From the NCBI GenBank assembly GCA_963678675.1, contig OY783194.1, positions 8,795,744 to 8,859,743 on the forward strand: DNA of 64,000 nt. Direction: 5' to 3'. Below, piece by piece: positions 41,472-53,113 of the stretch (position 1 is its first letter; every line of letters begins with the position of its first letter). This DNA comes from Xiphydria camelus. Lineage: Eukaryota > Arthropoda > Insecta > Hymenoptera > Xiphydriidae. The position numbers were made by a program, and so were the translations under genes. The notes under the pieces were generated by a model. That model saw nothing but the letters and a program-made list of their open reading frames with translations, made no database searches and was not told the DNA's origin.

Positions 41472-44158
41472 ATACCAGTGCCGCCCATAACGCGGCGTTT
41501 CACTGGGGAGACGTGACTATGCTACTTTTAAAGTACTTAATATTTTTGGGGTAGAATTTTTTTTATCGTGTCTACTAAAGATAGATAAGATAATGATTTA
41601 TTTCAGCTTTACAGCCACGAAAGGAGGTTGGTTGTACAACTCTATACACTCACTCTTAATATAAGTCAACGCAAAAATATTTCCTATATTATAATAACTA
41701 ATAATAAAATAACTATAATATAATAACTAATAATTTCATATAATAATATCATATAATAATAAACGCCCCTCTTCTCATCGCATTGTACGACAGAGCACCT
41801 TCTTCCCCTTCTTCGCCATTTACCACTTCGACGCTTTAGTTTTTCCGCTTCCTCCTCTTTCCCAGCTGCTTTAACCATTCCCTTGCTTTCTCGCTACCTT
41901 CCTCATTTAGTAGCTCTTCCACTTCCAAATCTACTCGCAGCATCTCTACGCAATCCCTGATTAAATGCTCCAGCGTGCCCCCTTCTTTCTCGCAGAGCTT
42001 ATATCTTCTTCTCTCCTCATCCATCCAGTACTTATTTGCCTCTTCCTCGTTCCCGCATTTTGCTCTAGCGATCCTTCTTAGGTTCCCTCTCACCTACTCT
42101 CCTGGGGTAACTCGCCCTATCATTATTACACAGGTATCTATACCTCGCATTATATCTCGCTTTCCAGATTTTGTCCCGCTGTTCCTGCATTTGCATCTCG
42201 CAATCCCTATCACTCAACGTTATACTCGCTATACGTCCCTCTATCATAGCCGCAATCCCTGCCTCACTATATCCGTATCTCCTTAGATATTCGTTTCTCT
42301 CCTCTACCGACCTGGCGCCATCCACCTTCCCCTCATCTCTTTCTCATAGACACTCCTTTATCAGCTCGCTAGCTCCTTCTTCCCTTACTCTTTATTCGAA
42401 TCTCATCGCTCTTTTCCCTGCCCTTATCCTGAGTAGTTTCCTCTTTGATTCTTCTATCACGATATATCCTGGCGTCGATCTCTCTAGCCCTAGCACCCAC
42501 TTTATATATTTTCTTTGTAATTTTTCTAACCCTTCCCAGCTTCTCCATCCCCATATTTCTACTCCATAGCTTACTACACCCCACACCAGTTTATCAAACA
42601 GCTACATTCTCCTTATAAAATCTTCCCTGAAAAGACGCTCCCCAATTCCTCAGACTTGCCTAAGTACTACGTTGCCCTTTTTCACTAAGTCCCTGATCTG
42701 TCCTTCTGTATCCCCATTCTTTTTAAATACATAGCCTAGATATTTGAATTCCTTGACCTCCTCTAATTCTTTACTTTTCTACTTCCATCTTGTCTTTTTA
42801 TCTTCCCTCTCCCTTTTTTACGTACCATTACTTTCGACTTATTCACATTCAAGGTCAGTTCCTTTTCTGACAAATACTTTTGCAGGATTCACATCATCCC
42901 TTTAAGCGCTTCTTCATTCTTTGCGAGCATCACAATATCGTCAGCATAGGCGAGGTGGTGAATTCTCCTTTCTCCCAATTCCACTCCTACCATTCCTCTT
43001 TCCAGCTTCTCTTCCAGGTCTGCTAAGAAGATTGCAAATACCGAAGGGCTCAGCGGGCATCCTTGCCTCACTCCCTTTTCCGCCCAGAAGTGCTCTGAAG
43101 TTTCTCCCTCCGTCAATATGGTTACCTTTGTCTCCTCATAGATCTCTATGCATCTTTCTATTAGTCCTCATCTAACTCCCCTCTGTTCCATCGTGCTCCA
43201 CATCCTTTCCCTGTTCACCGTGTCAAAAGCCACCTTGAGGTCTACAAAGAATATACAAAGGCCCTCCTTACCCTTCTTTTCTTCTTTGTCCACTATATAC
43301 TGCAGCACGTACACGTTGTCCAGCGCCGATCTCTTCTCCCTGAATCCTGCCTGTACCTCTGGTAGAATTCTTTTTCCCTCTATCTCCGTCCTCAGTCTTT
43401 TTTCCAAAACCGTCACATATATTTTGTACGCCGTACGTTTAGTAAAGTGATCCCTCTATAGTTTGCCGGGTCATCCCTGTCTCCTTTTTTATAAATTGGG
43501 AAGATAGCTCCCTCTCTCCAGCGTTCTGGGAAGCCTTCTCCTCTCCACACTCTCTTCACTAGCTCCTTTAATTTCTTTCTGGCCTTACCTTCGCTGAATT
43601 TCCATGCTTCGCTCGGAATCCCATCCATACCTGCCGCCTTATTTCTCTTCAGTCTCTTTATTTGCTCTTCTATCTCCTCGTCCGTTAACTCCTCTTCAGT
43701 GCCCCCTTCTCTATTTCTACTTCTTCCTTTCCCTTCGTGCCTCTGGCTTCCCTCCAGCAAATTCATGAAGTGTGTTCTCCACTCCTCGGCCTGTATTTTA
43801 TCGCTGGGAGTCCCCTTCTTTCTCCTCCCTTTATTCGCATATTTCCATACGTCTGCTGCTCTTCTCACATTTTTAATCTCTTCCATATTCCTTCTTCTTC
43901 AGTTGTGTTTTTTTCTGCTCACATAACTCTTTAAACTCCCTCTTCTTCTCCAGTTTTCTACCTTGCCTCTATTTTCTGTATGCTCTCGCAGCCTCCCTTT
44001 TCTTTCTCGTGCACTCTTTATCCCACCAGTTTTTCCAGCCAATTCTCCTTCTCTTTAATCTTATCACTTTCTTCGGCATGCCGGTGACCACCCTTGACTG
44101 CAGCTCCTCCCAGTCCTCCTCGATGTACTTGTTCCCTAAGTCTAACTCCCTTGTATAA

Positions 44159-45721
44159 CCCATTCCCTCCCAGTGGGTCGTTTGCGACCCACCTAAGAAA
44201 AAAAATTCTGCAGCGCCACTTATTGTTTCGCGCGCGCTTCTACCGTGCTAAACACATGTAGTAGGCTTGGAAACAGTGTTCTGACGCGCCAGCCAGGCAC
44301 TCCCCTCCACTGATCGGCAGTAGCGGTGAAGCGTCGAGGAGGATGGCTGTACTTTGTTTGGTTCATGAGCTGGACGTCATATAAGATAGCGTGGGTCGCA
44401 AACGACCCACTGGGAGTGAATCGAGGAACAATGTAGGTTTACATTCTTGTACTTATTTTTGCACAACGGGAGCTTTCCGTAACCGTGTTTGAAAACAAAC
44501 GTTCAAAAATAATATTTTTAGAGAAGAATACAATACTTCGTAGATTTTTGTGAATTAATTTTATTATTTTGTCTTACAATAATGGCACTTTTTTACACTT
44601 TTGTAGGCGAAAACCTCTTTCAACTGCAGAAATTCTAGCCGAGTTGGACATGATGACGGCCTCGGACTTTCCGGGGACCTCCGCAGATATTTTTATTACG
44701 CCTCCGGAAGACGACGGTAATTTATCAAATGCTGATTCGGGTGACGAGGACAACTGCTGCAATCCCGACAAAATGAACAGAAATAAGCTAAAAGCCCAAG
44801 CTGAACTGGTCGTTCGAGATACCGTTGGTGTAGATGTCGACTCAGACGATGTTTCCAGCGACGACTCTGATCCTAACGAAGATTTCTGTCCTGAATCTGC
44901 GACCGACGATGACTGAATCAGTGACCGACGACAATTTCAGCGACGAATCCGAGACTGAGATGCCTGCAAAGGAAAGAAAAGTAACTGCATTATCGTTTAC
45001 GAAGAGAACAAACGTGAATTCGTCGTCATCAAATATGAAAAAAGAAGTGAACCCGTCATCCTCTAAAAAGAAAAAAGAGGTAGATCCGCCCTTGTCCAAG
45101 CAGAAAAAATAGGCGCATCCGTCATCATCCACGAAACAAAAACAGGCGAATTTATCATCAGCTACGAAGAACAAACAGACAAACTACAGAGTAAGGCTGA
45201 ATGTTGCCAAAGGCCATGACCAATTGCCTTATTGGACTGATTCTTTATTTTTGTATTAGCGGTTTTACGACGTAAATCACTTGATGAAATGAAATAAAGT
45301 GCAATAAAAAGATGTTTTTGAAATGAAAGAACTTTTATTTCAAATAATTCGTGTATTTAACAACTTACCTTATCATAACTTACCGTAAACGTAGACTTCA
45401 ATTTTTCAAACCTAGAGTCCATGTGCAGGTTGCATCCAAAAATTCTTTTAATTTCTTAAAAGGACTTTAAAAAAACATTTGTTTAACTCCGGAAAACTTA
45501 TATGAAAAAAATAGCACGAAATAAAAATATAACATTATTTACAACTTAAGGTGTATTGGACTGCGGTTCACTCCCAGTGGGTCGTTTATGACCCGTCATT
45601 TTTTTTAAACCAGCATTATAAGAATTTTTTAAATAATTTTTGGGGAGCTCTTACACATAGTAGAATACGTTAAAACCATAGAAACCCAAAAAAAGGGATA
45701 TTTTTTTTGGGAGGGAATGGG
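44159..45721 (+). mobile_element. piggyBac deletion derivative inserted in LINE ORF2
   Basis: CCCATTCCCTCCC and its complement GGGAGGGAATGGG are the 13-bp ends. ATAA duplicates flank it (44155-44158, 45722-45725), a variant of the piggyBac TTAA. The subterminal CTCCCAGTGGGTCGTTTGCG motif occurs at 44169, inverted at about 44391-44416, and again at 45569. Removing the element and one ATAA rejoins the LINE reading frame by position. It carries only the N-terminal part of the transposase. Confidence 0.85.
44569..45112 (+). pseudogene. piggyBac-type transposase N-terminal region
   Basis: The segment RRKPLSTAEILAELDMM, then DIFITPPEDDGNLSNADSGD and EDNCCNPDKMNRNKLKAQAE, is the acidic N-terminus seen in insect piggyBac-like transposases (I-xPPxDxxxTDxDSGDED). 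The frame ends at 44914-44916 in DDD. A one-base change leads into an acidic then lysine/serine-rich stretch with three near-repeats of KKEVxPSSSK (45030-45110). No catalytic DDD domain follows, so the element depends on a transposase supplied elsewhere. Confidence 0.75.
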
Positions 45722-46775
45722 ATAATCCTTATACTGCGTAATTGTAATCTCGTTCCATGTGCAGATTTGCTTATCTTTCTCTTCTTCACAATACACTTCT
45801 CCCCCTCTTCCAGTTCAATTATCAGCGGCGGTCCGACTCCGTCCTTTCTCCTACTCGGAAGCTTCTTATTTTATTGCAGGCTTCCATATTCGGTATGGCG
45901 TAGTCGATTACCGTTGGTCCTTTACCTCCTGTGTACGTATACTCCCCTTCCTCATCACCTACAAAATTTCCGTTGAGTAGGATCCAGCCTTTCCCTTCAA
46001 TTAACTTGGCCAGCTTCCTGCCCTCCTCATTTCTTATTTCGTCCTTCGATTTTCTTGTCATTTCTTCTCCATCACATCCCATTAGACTCGCTATACCCAT
46101 CCTGGCATTAAAATCTCCCGCAATTACAAGGTTTTCTTCTTCCGCTTCGTTCACTTCCTCTTCGAGTGCTCTCGCCAATTTCTCCACTCCTTCGCTACTG
46201 TAGACCGCGATAGCTCTCCATTTTTCGTTAGCAATCCTGAAAAGTACTTCCCTTACGCCTTCACCTTGCAATTCCTTCCTTTCTTCCTTCTTTTTGATTT
46301 CTACCACGCTTTCTCTCACTCCCATGATGATCCCTCCTTTAGCCCTTCTCTTCAGTTTTTCCCTCTTAGCATGCTGGCTGTTCCATACAAAGCCTTTCGG
46401 CAAGACCTCCTTTAGTTTACTCCAATCCTTCACCTATATCCATGTTTCTATTAGTGCTACAGTATCCAAGTCCTGGACGAATTTCCAAAAGTCTTTATCC
46501 TTCCTTTTTACCCCTGCAACGTTCCAGAACAGCATTCTTCGTCTCCTTCCAACCATTCCCCTCTTTCGTGGCTCGCCTAAAAATCCTGGTTGTCCTCTCC
46601 TCATCCTTCTCTCTACCATCTTCTCCAACGCCCGTTGCTCCACACTTTCTGGAAGCCAACTTTGACCTGTATTCCTCTTTTTCTCTCCAGCCTCGCCCAT
46701 TCCAAAACCTCCCTCTGTATTTCTCTCTCCTTCCTTGTCAAATCATGGTCGATGAAGATTGGTACATTGCCCCGG

Positions 46776-47576
46776 TTACTCTTTTTTTTTCATGATCCTC
46801 TTCTTTTTCTCCCAGTCTTCCACCCCGGCGATCACCATCTTTCTCTCTCTGCCAACAATCTTGGCCCACTTTAATTTCGCTTCTACCTTCACTTTTTCCC
46901 TCAGGAATTTTTCCACTTCGTTTTTTCCATCTTGTCCTTCCAGCTGGAGCTTTCTGATAACAATGTTGTTTTTCCTTTCTTCTCTATCCTTCTGCTCCAC
47001 GAATCTTTCTATCCGCTCTGTGCCCGCCTCGCTACCACCTGCTCTCCCTTCCAGCGCTGCTATTCTCCTTTCCATTCCCTGCATCCTTTCTTTCGTCTTT
47101 GCTTTTTCCTCCTGCCATACTGCTTGCCTTTCCTCTATTTCCCTCCTTATCCCTCTGATGCTCGCCGCTACCTCTCTTCCCATTTCTACCTTCATCTCAT
47201 TGAGATCTCCTTTCAATTCTTCAAACCTGCTTATCAAGCTCTCAAATACTTCCTCGATACTTTTCCATTTGGCTTCTTCTCCTTCCTTACTTCTTCTTGC
47301 GCCCTCATCCTCCTCCTCGCCATTTTCTCGCCTCTCTCCGTTTTTCTTCGCCTCTCTAAGCATTACGCCTACATCCTTTTCGGACCTCCTCGCTCTCTCC
47401 AGTTGTTCCGCTTTGGATGGCCTTCCGATTCCTTTTGCGCTTCCCTCCGCCTTCTTTCCTTCCTTGGCTTTCACATTTCCCGCCATGCTTGAGCGCCACC
47501 CCGTCGTCCGTCTTCCGAACTTGCTCCGCCCGCCTCTTCTCCCGCTGGCTAACTTTCCCTTCTTTTCCTGCCCCAC
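46776..47576 (-). CDS. LINE ORF1 protein
   Basis: An intact 266-codon frame. It has a basic N-terminus (KKGKLASGRRGGRSKFGRRT), then a long charged coiled-coil with heptad-like leucines (from about residue 95 to 200, e.g. EVFESLISRFEELKGDLNEM). A C-terminal basic block follows with KNNIVIRKLQLEG and AKIVGRERKMVIAGVEDWE. No CCHC knuckle is seen. NNIVIRxL followed by a short folded segment is common in ORF1 proteins of L1/Jockey/R1-type LINEs, which bind the element RNA as a chaperone. It lies directly upstream of ORF2, which starts near 46700. This is the best-preserved frame of the element; expression is unknown. Confidence 0.8.
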   Translation of the reverse strand: MGQEKKGKLASGRRGGRSKFGRRTTGWRSSMAGNVKAKEGKKAEGSAKGIGRPSKAEQLERARRSEKDVGVMLREAKKNGERRENGEEEDEGARRSKEGEEAKWKSIEEVFESLISRFEELKGDLNEMKVEMGREVAASIRGIRREIEERQAVWQEEKAKTKERMQGMERRIAALEGRAGGSEAGTERIERFVEQKDREERKNNIVIRKLQLEGQDGKNEVEKFLREKVKVEAKLKWAKIVGRERKMVIAGVEDWEKKKRIMKKKE

Positions 47577-47718
47577 GCCCGTTCCGCACTCCTAACCTCA
47601 CTCGCTTTCTCAAGAGTTTAATTCCTATTTCTCCCTTCTTACCCTTCTCGTCGCATCACGGTTATATCCCTAATCTCTTCTCCACGCTTTATTGGGACCG
47701 TGCAACACCCGTACAGTG

Positions 47719-48077
47719 ACACCTGGTGATGCATGACTAGATGTTTTGGGCTCCATTTTTGAACTCACAGATACACATATACTACTGTACGTCAAACACT
47801 GTTGCCACATCGCACGAAGAACATACTTTAGAGTGTTACTGTACTTCAGTGGACTAACTTTTAGCAGGGAAAAAGCCCCTGTACTGCTCGAGAAACCTTA
47901 AGGATTTTAAAAAGCTTGAGACCGTGTTAAAAAGATATTTTTCAACCTAGAGATATGAGTGGGGCTTGTTTTAATTGAAAATATATTGGCTTTACATTCT
48001 AGTAACTTACAATTTTAAGTTGGAAAGAATATAATTTTCAACAATATAAAAGACTGGGATCAAGTCAAAAAACTTAG
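47719..48077. other. no gene recognised
   Basis: AT-rich intronic stretch between the LINE 5' end and the TTATTGGACA element. Confidence 0.45.
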
Positions 48078-48265
48078 TTATTGGACAATTTTCTTAGTTA
48101 TTGGACATACTCAATCCAGTAATTGGACAGTCAAGAATCAATAAGCCAGGTACGGTTTTTTATAATATTTATTTAACGATTATTGTTTGCCAAGTTCACC
48201 AGCTCCTCGTTTTGAAATCTTTACCTTTTCTAGGCATTCTAGGCATAACTGTTGAAGGTGTTGAT

Positions 48266-49749
48266 GGGGCGTTCCACGCCAAATCGAACACTATTTAGCT
48301 TTTGCATCTACGATTTTTTTGAAAATTTTGTTTTAATATTGGTTGAAAGAGCTTCCATGATTTTCTTTCATTTTTTTTTGTCGAACCGTTTTCAAGATAT
48401 CGATTGTAAAAAAATTACGTTACTTTTTTTTCAAACGTCCATAACTGCGAAAAATGGGCCAAATGGGACGTCCTTTTTTAATTTTTCTTTTTAAACGCAC
48501 TTTTGATAAAAAATATCGAAACAATTTTTCAAACCGTATTTATAGAAGATTTTCAAGTGTTAAATATAAATTGTTGATTTACAAAAAAACACGTACTGAT
48601 CGATTTTCTTAAAAATTGTCATTCATTCCACAACTTTTAATCCTAAGTAGATAATGGGATAACGATGGGATCTATTTTTTTTCGATTTTTCAATTTCCAT
48701 ATTTTAGTTATCCGTGTTGAAATATTAATCTTTTTTTCAAGCTCATCGGCAACGGTCATTGTTATCTATGAAATAAAATAGATATATTTTGATCATTTAA
48801 TGAACGATGATCGATAATTTTTATTTGAATATACCACAATATATGATTAGTACAATAATAATTATTTTTTAGTCGAAAGAACAAACAAATTTCAATTCCT
48901 CAACAATTATATGACTGGGCGATAAAACCAAATTGTTTGCCAAATATTTATGCTCAATTCTTCTCTAACGAAGATTATATTCGAGCCAAAGAATCATTAA
49001 AGAAATGATATATGAGAGCAAAGACCATAACAGGGACGCAAAAATATCATTATGTAATTCCAGACGGAGAAGACACTTTGAGATTTAAAGAATTTTCATC
49101 ATCTGAGAAAATAAATGCTACTTAATAAAAAAAACTTTGTCAAGCATAATAAGTAGGTACTTTATTTCGCCTGTATCTTTTTCCTGAAATTAATCCGTGA
49201 ACTAATTAATAACCACTATGTGTCAGATAATTATTAATAGTAGCTCATGTGTATAATATTTTTTTCAGACATTTTTCAACACGGATAACTATAATATGGA
49301 AATTGAAAAATCGAAATAAAATAGATCCCATCGTTATCCCATTATCTACTTATTGTTAGGCTTAAAAGTTGTTGAATGAATGACAGTTTTTACAACAAAT
49401 TTTTAAGAAAATCGAACAGTACCTACGTGTTTTTTGTAAATCAACAATTTATATTTAAAACTTGAAAATCTTATAGAAATACGGTTTGAAAAATTGTTTC
49501 GATATTTTTTATCAAGTGAATTTAAAAAGAAAAATTAAAAAAACCTCCCATTTGGCCCATTTTTCGCAGTTATGGACGTTTAAAAAAAAGTAACGTAATT
49601 TTTTAAAAATCGATATCTTGAATACGGTTCGACAAAAAAATTGAAAAAAATCATGGAGGCCCCTTTCAACCAATACTAAAACATAAAAAAATTTCAAAAA
49701 AATTGGAGATACAAAAGCTAAATGGTGTCCGATTTTCGTGGAACGCCCC
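48266..49749. mobile_element. 1.48-kb foldback with ~460-bp arms and a central coding relic
   Basis: GGGGCGTTCCACGCCAAATC at the left faces GATTTTCGTGGAACGCCCC at the right. The arms extend to about 48725 and 49285 (TATCCGTGTTGAAA against TTTTTCAACACGGATA). The loop of ~560 bp carries an unrecognised coding relic. It sits inside the TTATTGGACA element. Confidence 0.8.
48873..49125 (+). pseudogene. unrecognised coding relic in foldback loop
   Basis: After an acceptor-like TTATTTTTTAG a frame opens at 48873 and encodes IPQQLYDWAIKPNCLPNIYA, then FFSNEDYIRAKESLKK, a single TGA, YMRAKTITGTQKYHYVIP, and ends with a stop at 49123-49125. One stop in 83 codons and a non-random composition suggest a decayed protein-coding exon, perhaps the C-terminus of the element's own protein. 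I do not recognise the family. The reading direction is opposite to the host gene. Confidence 0.5.
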
Positions 49750-50342
49750 AGTTATTGGACACATCTATACCATTTATTGGACAGGTGTCCAATAACTGCT
49801 TAGAAATAGAATATTTCAGCGTAACTTATACTAAAACAAACGAAATCCAAAAACCTTGAATTTTCTGTAATAAAACCGAAAACGACGCCAAACTCAATTA
49901 TTGGACACCTGTCCAATAGTTAATAGAAAAAGTAGGGTTACTCATTCCAGTCATTGGACACCCCTTAAATACTAACCTAACTAAAGATATCTTTTGCACG
50001 TTACCTTTAAAAACTTACCTTAATCACGTCTTCAGGCATCACAAATATCCAAAGCAAGATAACCACACTTTTTTGCAACTTTTTATACAAAAATCAAAAC
50101 TTCATTTCTAAATAAAACTACAAGATAAGGCCCCGTTGTTTGCGTACCGAAGAATAATACGTTTGTGCGCCAAATTAAAGTCGATACTGCATAGCACAAC
50201 AATACGAACAGTTCAGACCTAATATAAATGTGCCATCTATGATGTTATTGATGAAGTAATGGAACTAGCAATCTTGTTTTCATTTATTTAAATCAGACTA
50301 TAAAATAACTGCAAGGTGTCCAATAACTGGGTGGTTTACCCT

Positions 50343-52640
50343 ACCAACTTAGACAATGTAATGAAAATTATTTTAGCATTTATTTTATTCCAACCGAATC
50401 TTTAAAGTGGTTACTGTCTCGTGACAGTAATACTTAAGGAGCGTCGTTCAATTATGGGGACTTTGAAATAGCACATGGAAATTTTTCAGGTGATACTCAT
50501 TATACACCGATTCATGAGTTTAAAATCGCTCAATCAGTATTCGATTCTCATTGGTTAATATTTAATGTCATCCAATAAACATTGAACTCTCACTGAACAA
50601 CCAGACGTCTGCTGAATTAGTGTGCCTTGAATAAGACTGAATACTTCCTAAAAGTAAAAAAATCGAAATTACGCCATATGTGTCACGTGGCTCATAATAA
50701 CTCAATAAAGAGAATAGATATGACACTTTAATACATTGTATTGTGTTTGGGAGTCGTGCAATCGTTGGTAGATCTCCGCGGGGTCGTAAATCCCGCAGAC
50801 ACTAGGTCGTGACACGGCTACTGGCCAAACATACCGCAAGGCGGATTTTAAGTTTCCACGGTGATTGATTTCGAACGCGTGGTAAAAGCAATGAAACCGA
50901 GCGGTTAATGGAATGATTCGACACTGCACTCACTATACAACTAATGATATATTTGAAATAACGAAATACAGGTGATGCCGATTAACCGTGGTTTGCAATT
51001 GACTGTTTCGAATGCACTTAAATATAACGGATGTACACTTAAGAGAATCGCGGAATAAGTTGAAGGACTTACGACCTGAATGCGCTGGATAGACTGGCAG
51101 ACTGAGGCACTGATCCCTATGCTGACTGAGGCACGCTTGCACATTGCACATTAAAGAAGGTATATTAGGTAGCGATTGATATACATTGCAACTAGTAGCT
51201 AGGTGGGGATAGCGTGGGTAACGCGGTGCGCTCTGATTGGTTGAAGAGGTGACGCTAGAACTAGTGGGGGGTTGATGAGTGCGTCCTAATTGGCTAAGAA
51301 GGTGGTTAACTCCCCTGGCGAGAAAGGTACAACCTCTTAGCGTTCCGAAAGGGGCGAGGAGGTTTCCGAAGAAGTGCAGGTGCGTTCTGTACTTGGAACT
51401 CCGTGACGTATTGCATACCGTTAGAGGAAATAAGTTGAAGACTCAAGGATAATCCCCTTCTCGGAATGCATCGAGGTTCGAGGGTCCCTAAAGGTCCGGT
51501 AATTAAGCTATACCTGACTACGGTCGACGAATGCCTTTAAGGCCTGATAATTAGTGAAGAAATAGCAATCTATTTACGAAACATATCGTCCGCCTTGTCA
51601 CGGTAAATTACCCTCGATTCGCGGTAATACTAACTGCTACAAACTGATATCGATGCTACTAAATTCCGACCAACGTTTGTCGGAACATATTGGATTCTGC
51701 AGAATACATAATTTACGGATCGCTTCCGTGTCTGAGTTTGTTGTGATAAATCTAATATTGCTCGAATTATTGGTGCCTGTCAAATTTAACTGAAATCGCG
51801 TTAGCCATCATGCTCATCGGTTGCGATTTTCTAAATTGAATAATAAATTGTTAGATTATTGAATTTTAAAAAAACCATACGGTATCTGCATGTAAATAAT
51901 GGAAAAGGACCATTTAAAATTTATTTTGGTGGATAAAAATAAGCAAAGCCGGAGATATTACGAGCCTACTAATTTGAGTAAATTTTGCTAACTTCCAACA
52001 AAGCTAAAAGACGCACGTTAAAAGTATCTCCAACGCCCGCACTGGCAAAGTGTATACAGGGCGGGCACGAGAATGTAGGCCATAGGAACCGTGCCTGTGC
52101 AAGTTCTCATACGACGCACTTTCTGTCGCACATTTTTCTAGCCTAGTCGAGATGGAGTATCTGTGACAGAGAGGTTCTTATGCACTCGTCACATGTTCTC
52201 ACTCGTACTCACAGGATTTCTATAGCCGCATTTTCACGTATCCACTCTGTAGCAACTCGGCTGAAGCGGCGAGAAACTTTTGGCGTTGTATATTAGCTAT
52301 CGGTACTCTTATAATTTATAGTGTTATTTCGCTGCATAAGAACCGTTCTCATTTTTTAAATTTTCAGTAGAGCTCTATAAATAGATATACTGATTGTGAA
52401 TGAAATATTTGTTCGCGAAATAAATTCGAAGTGTGACGTGCAAAGTACTTCTCATGAAAAACTATGATGTACAATTATATTTCAGAAACATTACAAATGT
52501 AAGGTTACAATGGAAACATTTCTGGCATGCGTAAGTTACATGTTATTGAACTCTGTGAGCTCGTAATATCCCTGAAACCCTTCTGAAAGATGTGCTGTAA
52601 GGGTAGACACAGCCGTACACGGTGGTTCTGCATACAAAGT
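50343..52640. other. no gene recognised; possible unclassified repeat at 50700-51650
   Basis: Sequence from about 50700 to 51650 is less AT-rich than its surroundings (e.g. GGTGCGCTCTGATTGGTTGA, CGCGGGGTCGTAAATCCCG) and might be an LTR or other repeat. No TIR, LTR pair or protein motif was found. 51650-52640 shows nothing recognisable. Confidence 0.4.
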
Positions 52641-52945
52641 TCAGACCCGGAGCTGCAACATAGCAAATATGTATACAATTTTGTGGAAGTATAGACAATG
52701 AGCATCATCGTTGATTGGTGGTGATGGGTAGGAGAAATTAAGTAGGATTAGCAACTACCAGTCTACTTTATTTCTGAATAAAATCAGGTGTACCTACCTC
52801 AGTTTAAGAATTTCATTGCTGACAGATGCTAGTCTTGCTTAATCTCTCCTACTCACGACAACCAATTAATGATGATGCTAATCGTCTACACTTCCACGAA
52901 ATCGTATACACTATGTTTGCTATGTTGCACATTCAAGTCTGGACC
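52641..52945. mobile_element. foldback MITE family X, copy 1
   Basis: CAGACCCGGAGCTGCAACATAG at the left faces CTATGTTGCACATTCAAGTCTG at the right. The arms continue through GTGGAAGT-AGAC, GATGGGTAGGAGA and TTAAGT. A second copy is at 60286-61210. Confidence 0.75.
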
Positions 52946-53113
52946 CTGTATATCGTATATACGAAAGTTGTCAATTTCGATCGCAAATATCTTGAATTTG
53001 AAATGATCAATCTGTTTTAAATTTCAGGAATGTATAGACGGATTTCTCAATTATCTATAGTTCAATTTTAAAAATTTTCCTAAGAAATTGATTTTACGAG
53101 ACAACTACCTTAA

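Larger units (their letters stand above)
41836..46700 (-). pseudogene. LINE ORF2: AP endonuclease and reverse transcriptase (interrupted)
   Basis: From 46700: RRRMLFWNVAGV (endonuclease N), VALIETWI (E), a basic GGIIMGVRE segment, LVIAGDFNARMG (D/N) and GPTVIDYAI (D), near-SDH at SDRR. The piggyBac insertion follows at 44159-45721. The part after it has WKNWWDKECTRKKREAARAY, then RT with AAGMDGIPSEAW, FPIYKKGD and NYRGITLLN, VDLKVAFDTVNRERMW, GVRQGCPLSP and HHLAYADDIVMLA (YADD at about 42940). The C-terminal tail has CEKEGGTLEHLIRDC, a CCHC-like finger. Stops or frame changes are seen near 46433, 43440, 43165, 42890 and 42590. It nicks the target and primes reverse transcription in intact relatives. 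Confidence 0.88.
41683..47718 (-). mobile_element. APE-type LINE (non-LTR retrotransposon) with nested piggyBac derivative
   Basis: It runs minus strand from about 47718 to 41683. ORF1 (coiled-coil) is followed by ORF2 (endonuclease, RT, Cys-rich tail). It ends in a TTATTA/ATAATA-rich tail at 41690-41765. A 1563-bp piggyBac derivative splits ORF2. The clade (Jockey/R1-like) is not fixed. The LINE is on the same strand as the host gene. No target-site duplication was identified. Confidence 0.85.
48078..50342. mobile_element. TA-type element with TTATTGGACA motif arrays (left end lost)
   Basis: The right end is GTTATTGGACACC-proximal: in the outward direction GGTGTCCAATAACTGGGTGG, then TTTACCCTA at 50342. 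About ten copies of TTATTGGACA or its inverse occur: forward at about 48081, 48098, 48116, 49752, 49773, 49897 and 49952, and inverse at about 49785, 49909 and 50320. The left terminus (TAGGGTAAACC) was not found. A 1484-bp foldback is nested at 48266-49749. No transposase recognised. Confidence 0.65.

Noticed and set aside
46759..47595. Plus-strand 278-codon frame rich in Ser/Pro/Leu
   Set aside because: It is the antisense of LINE ORF1, which has the coherent coiled-coil protein; the plus frame is a shadow.
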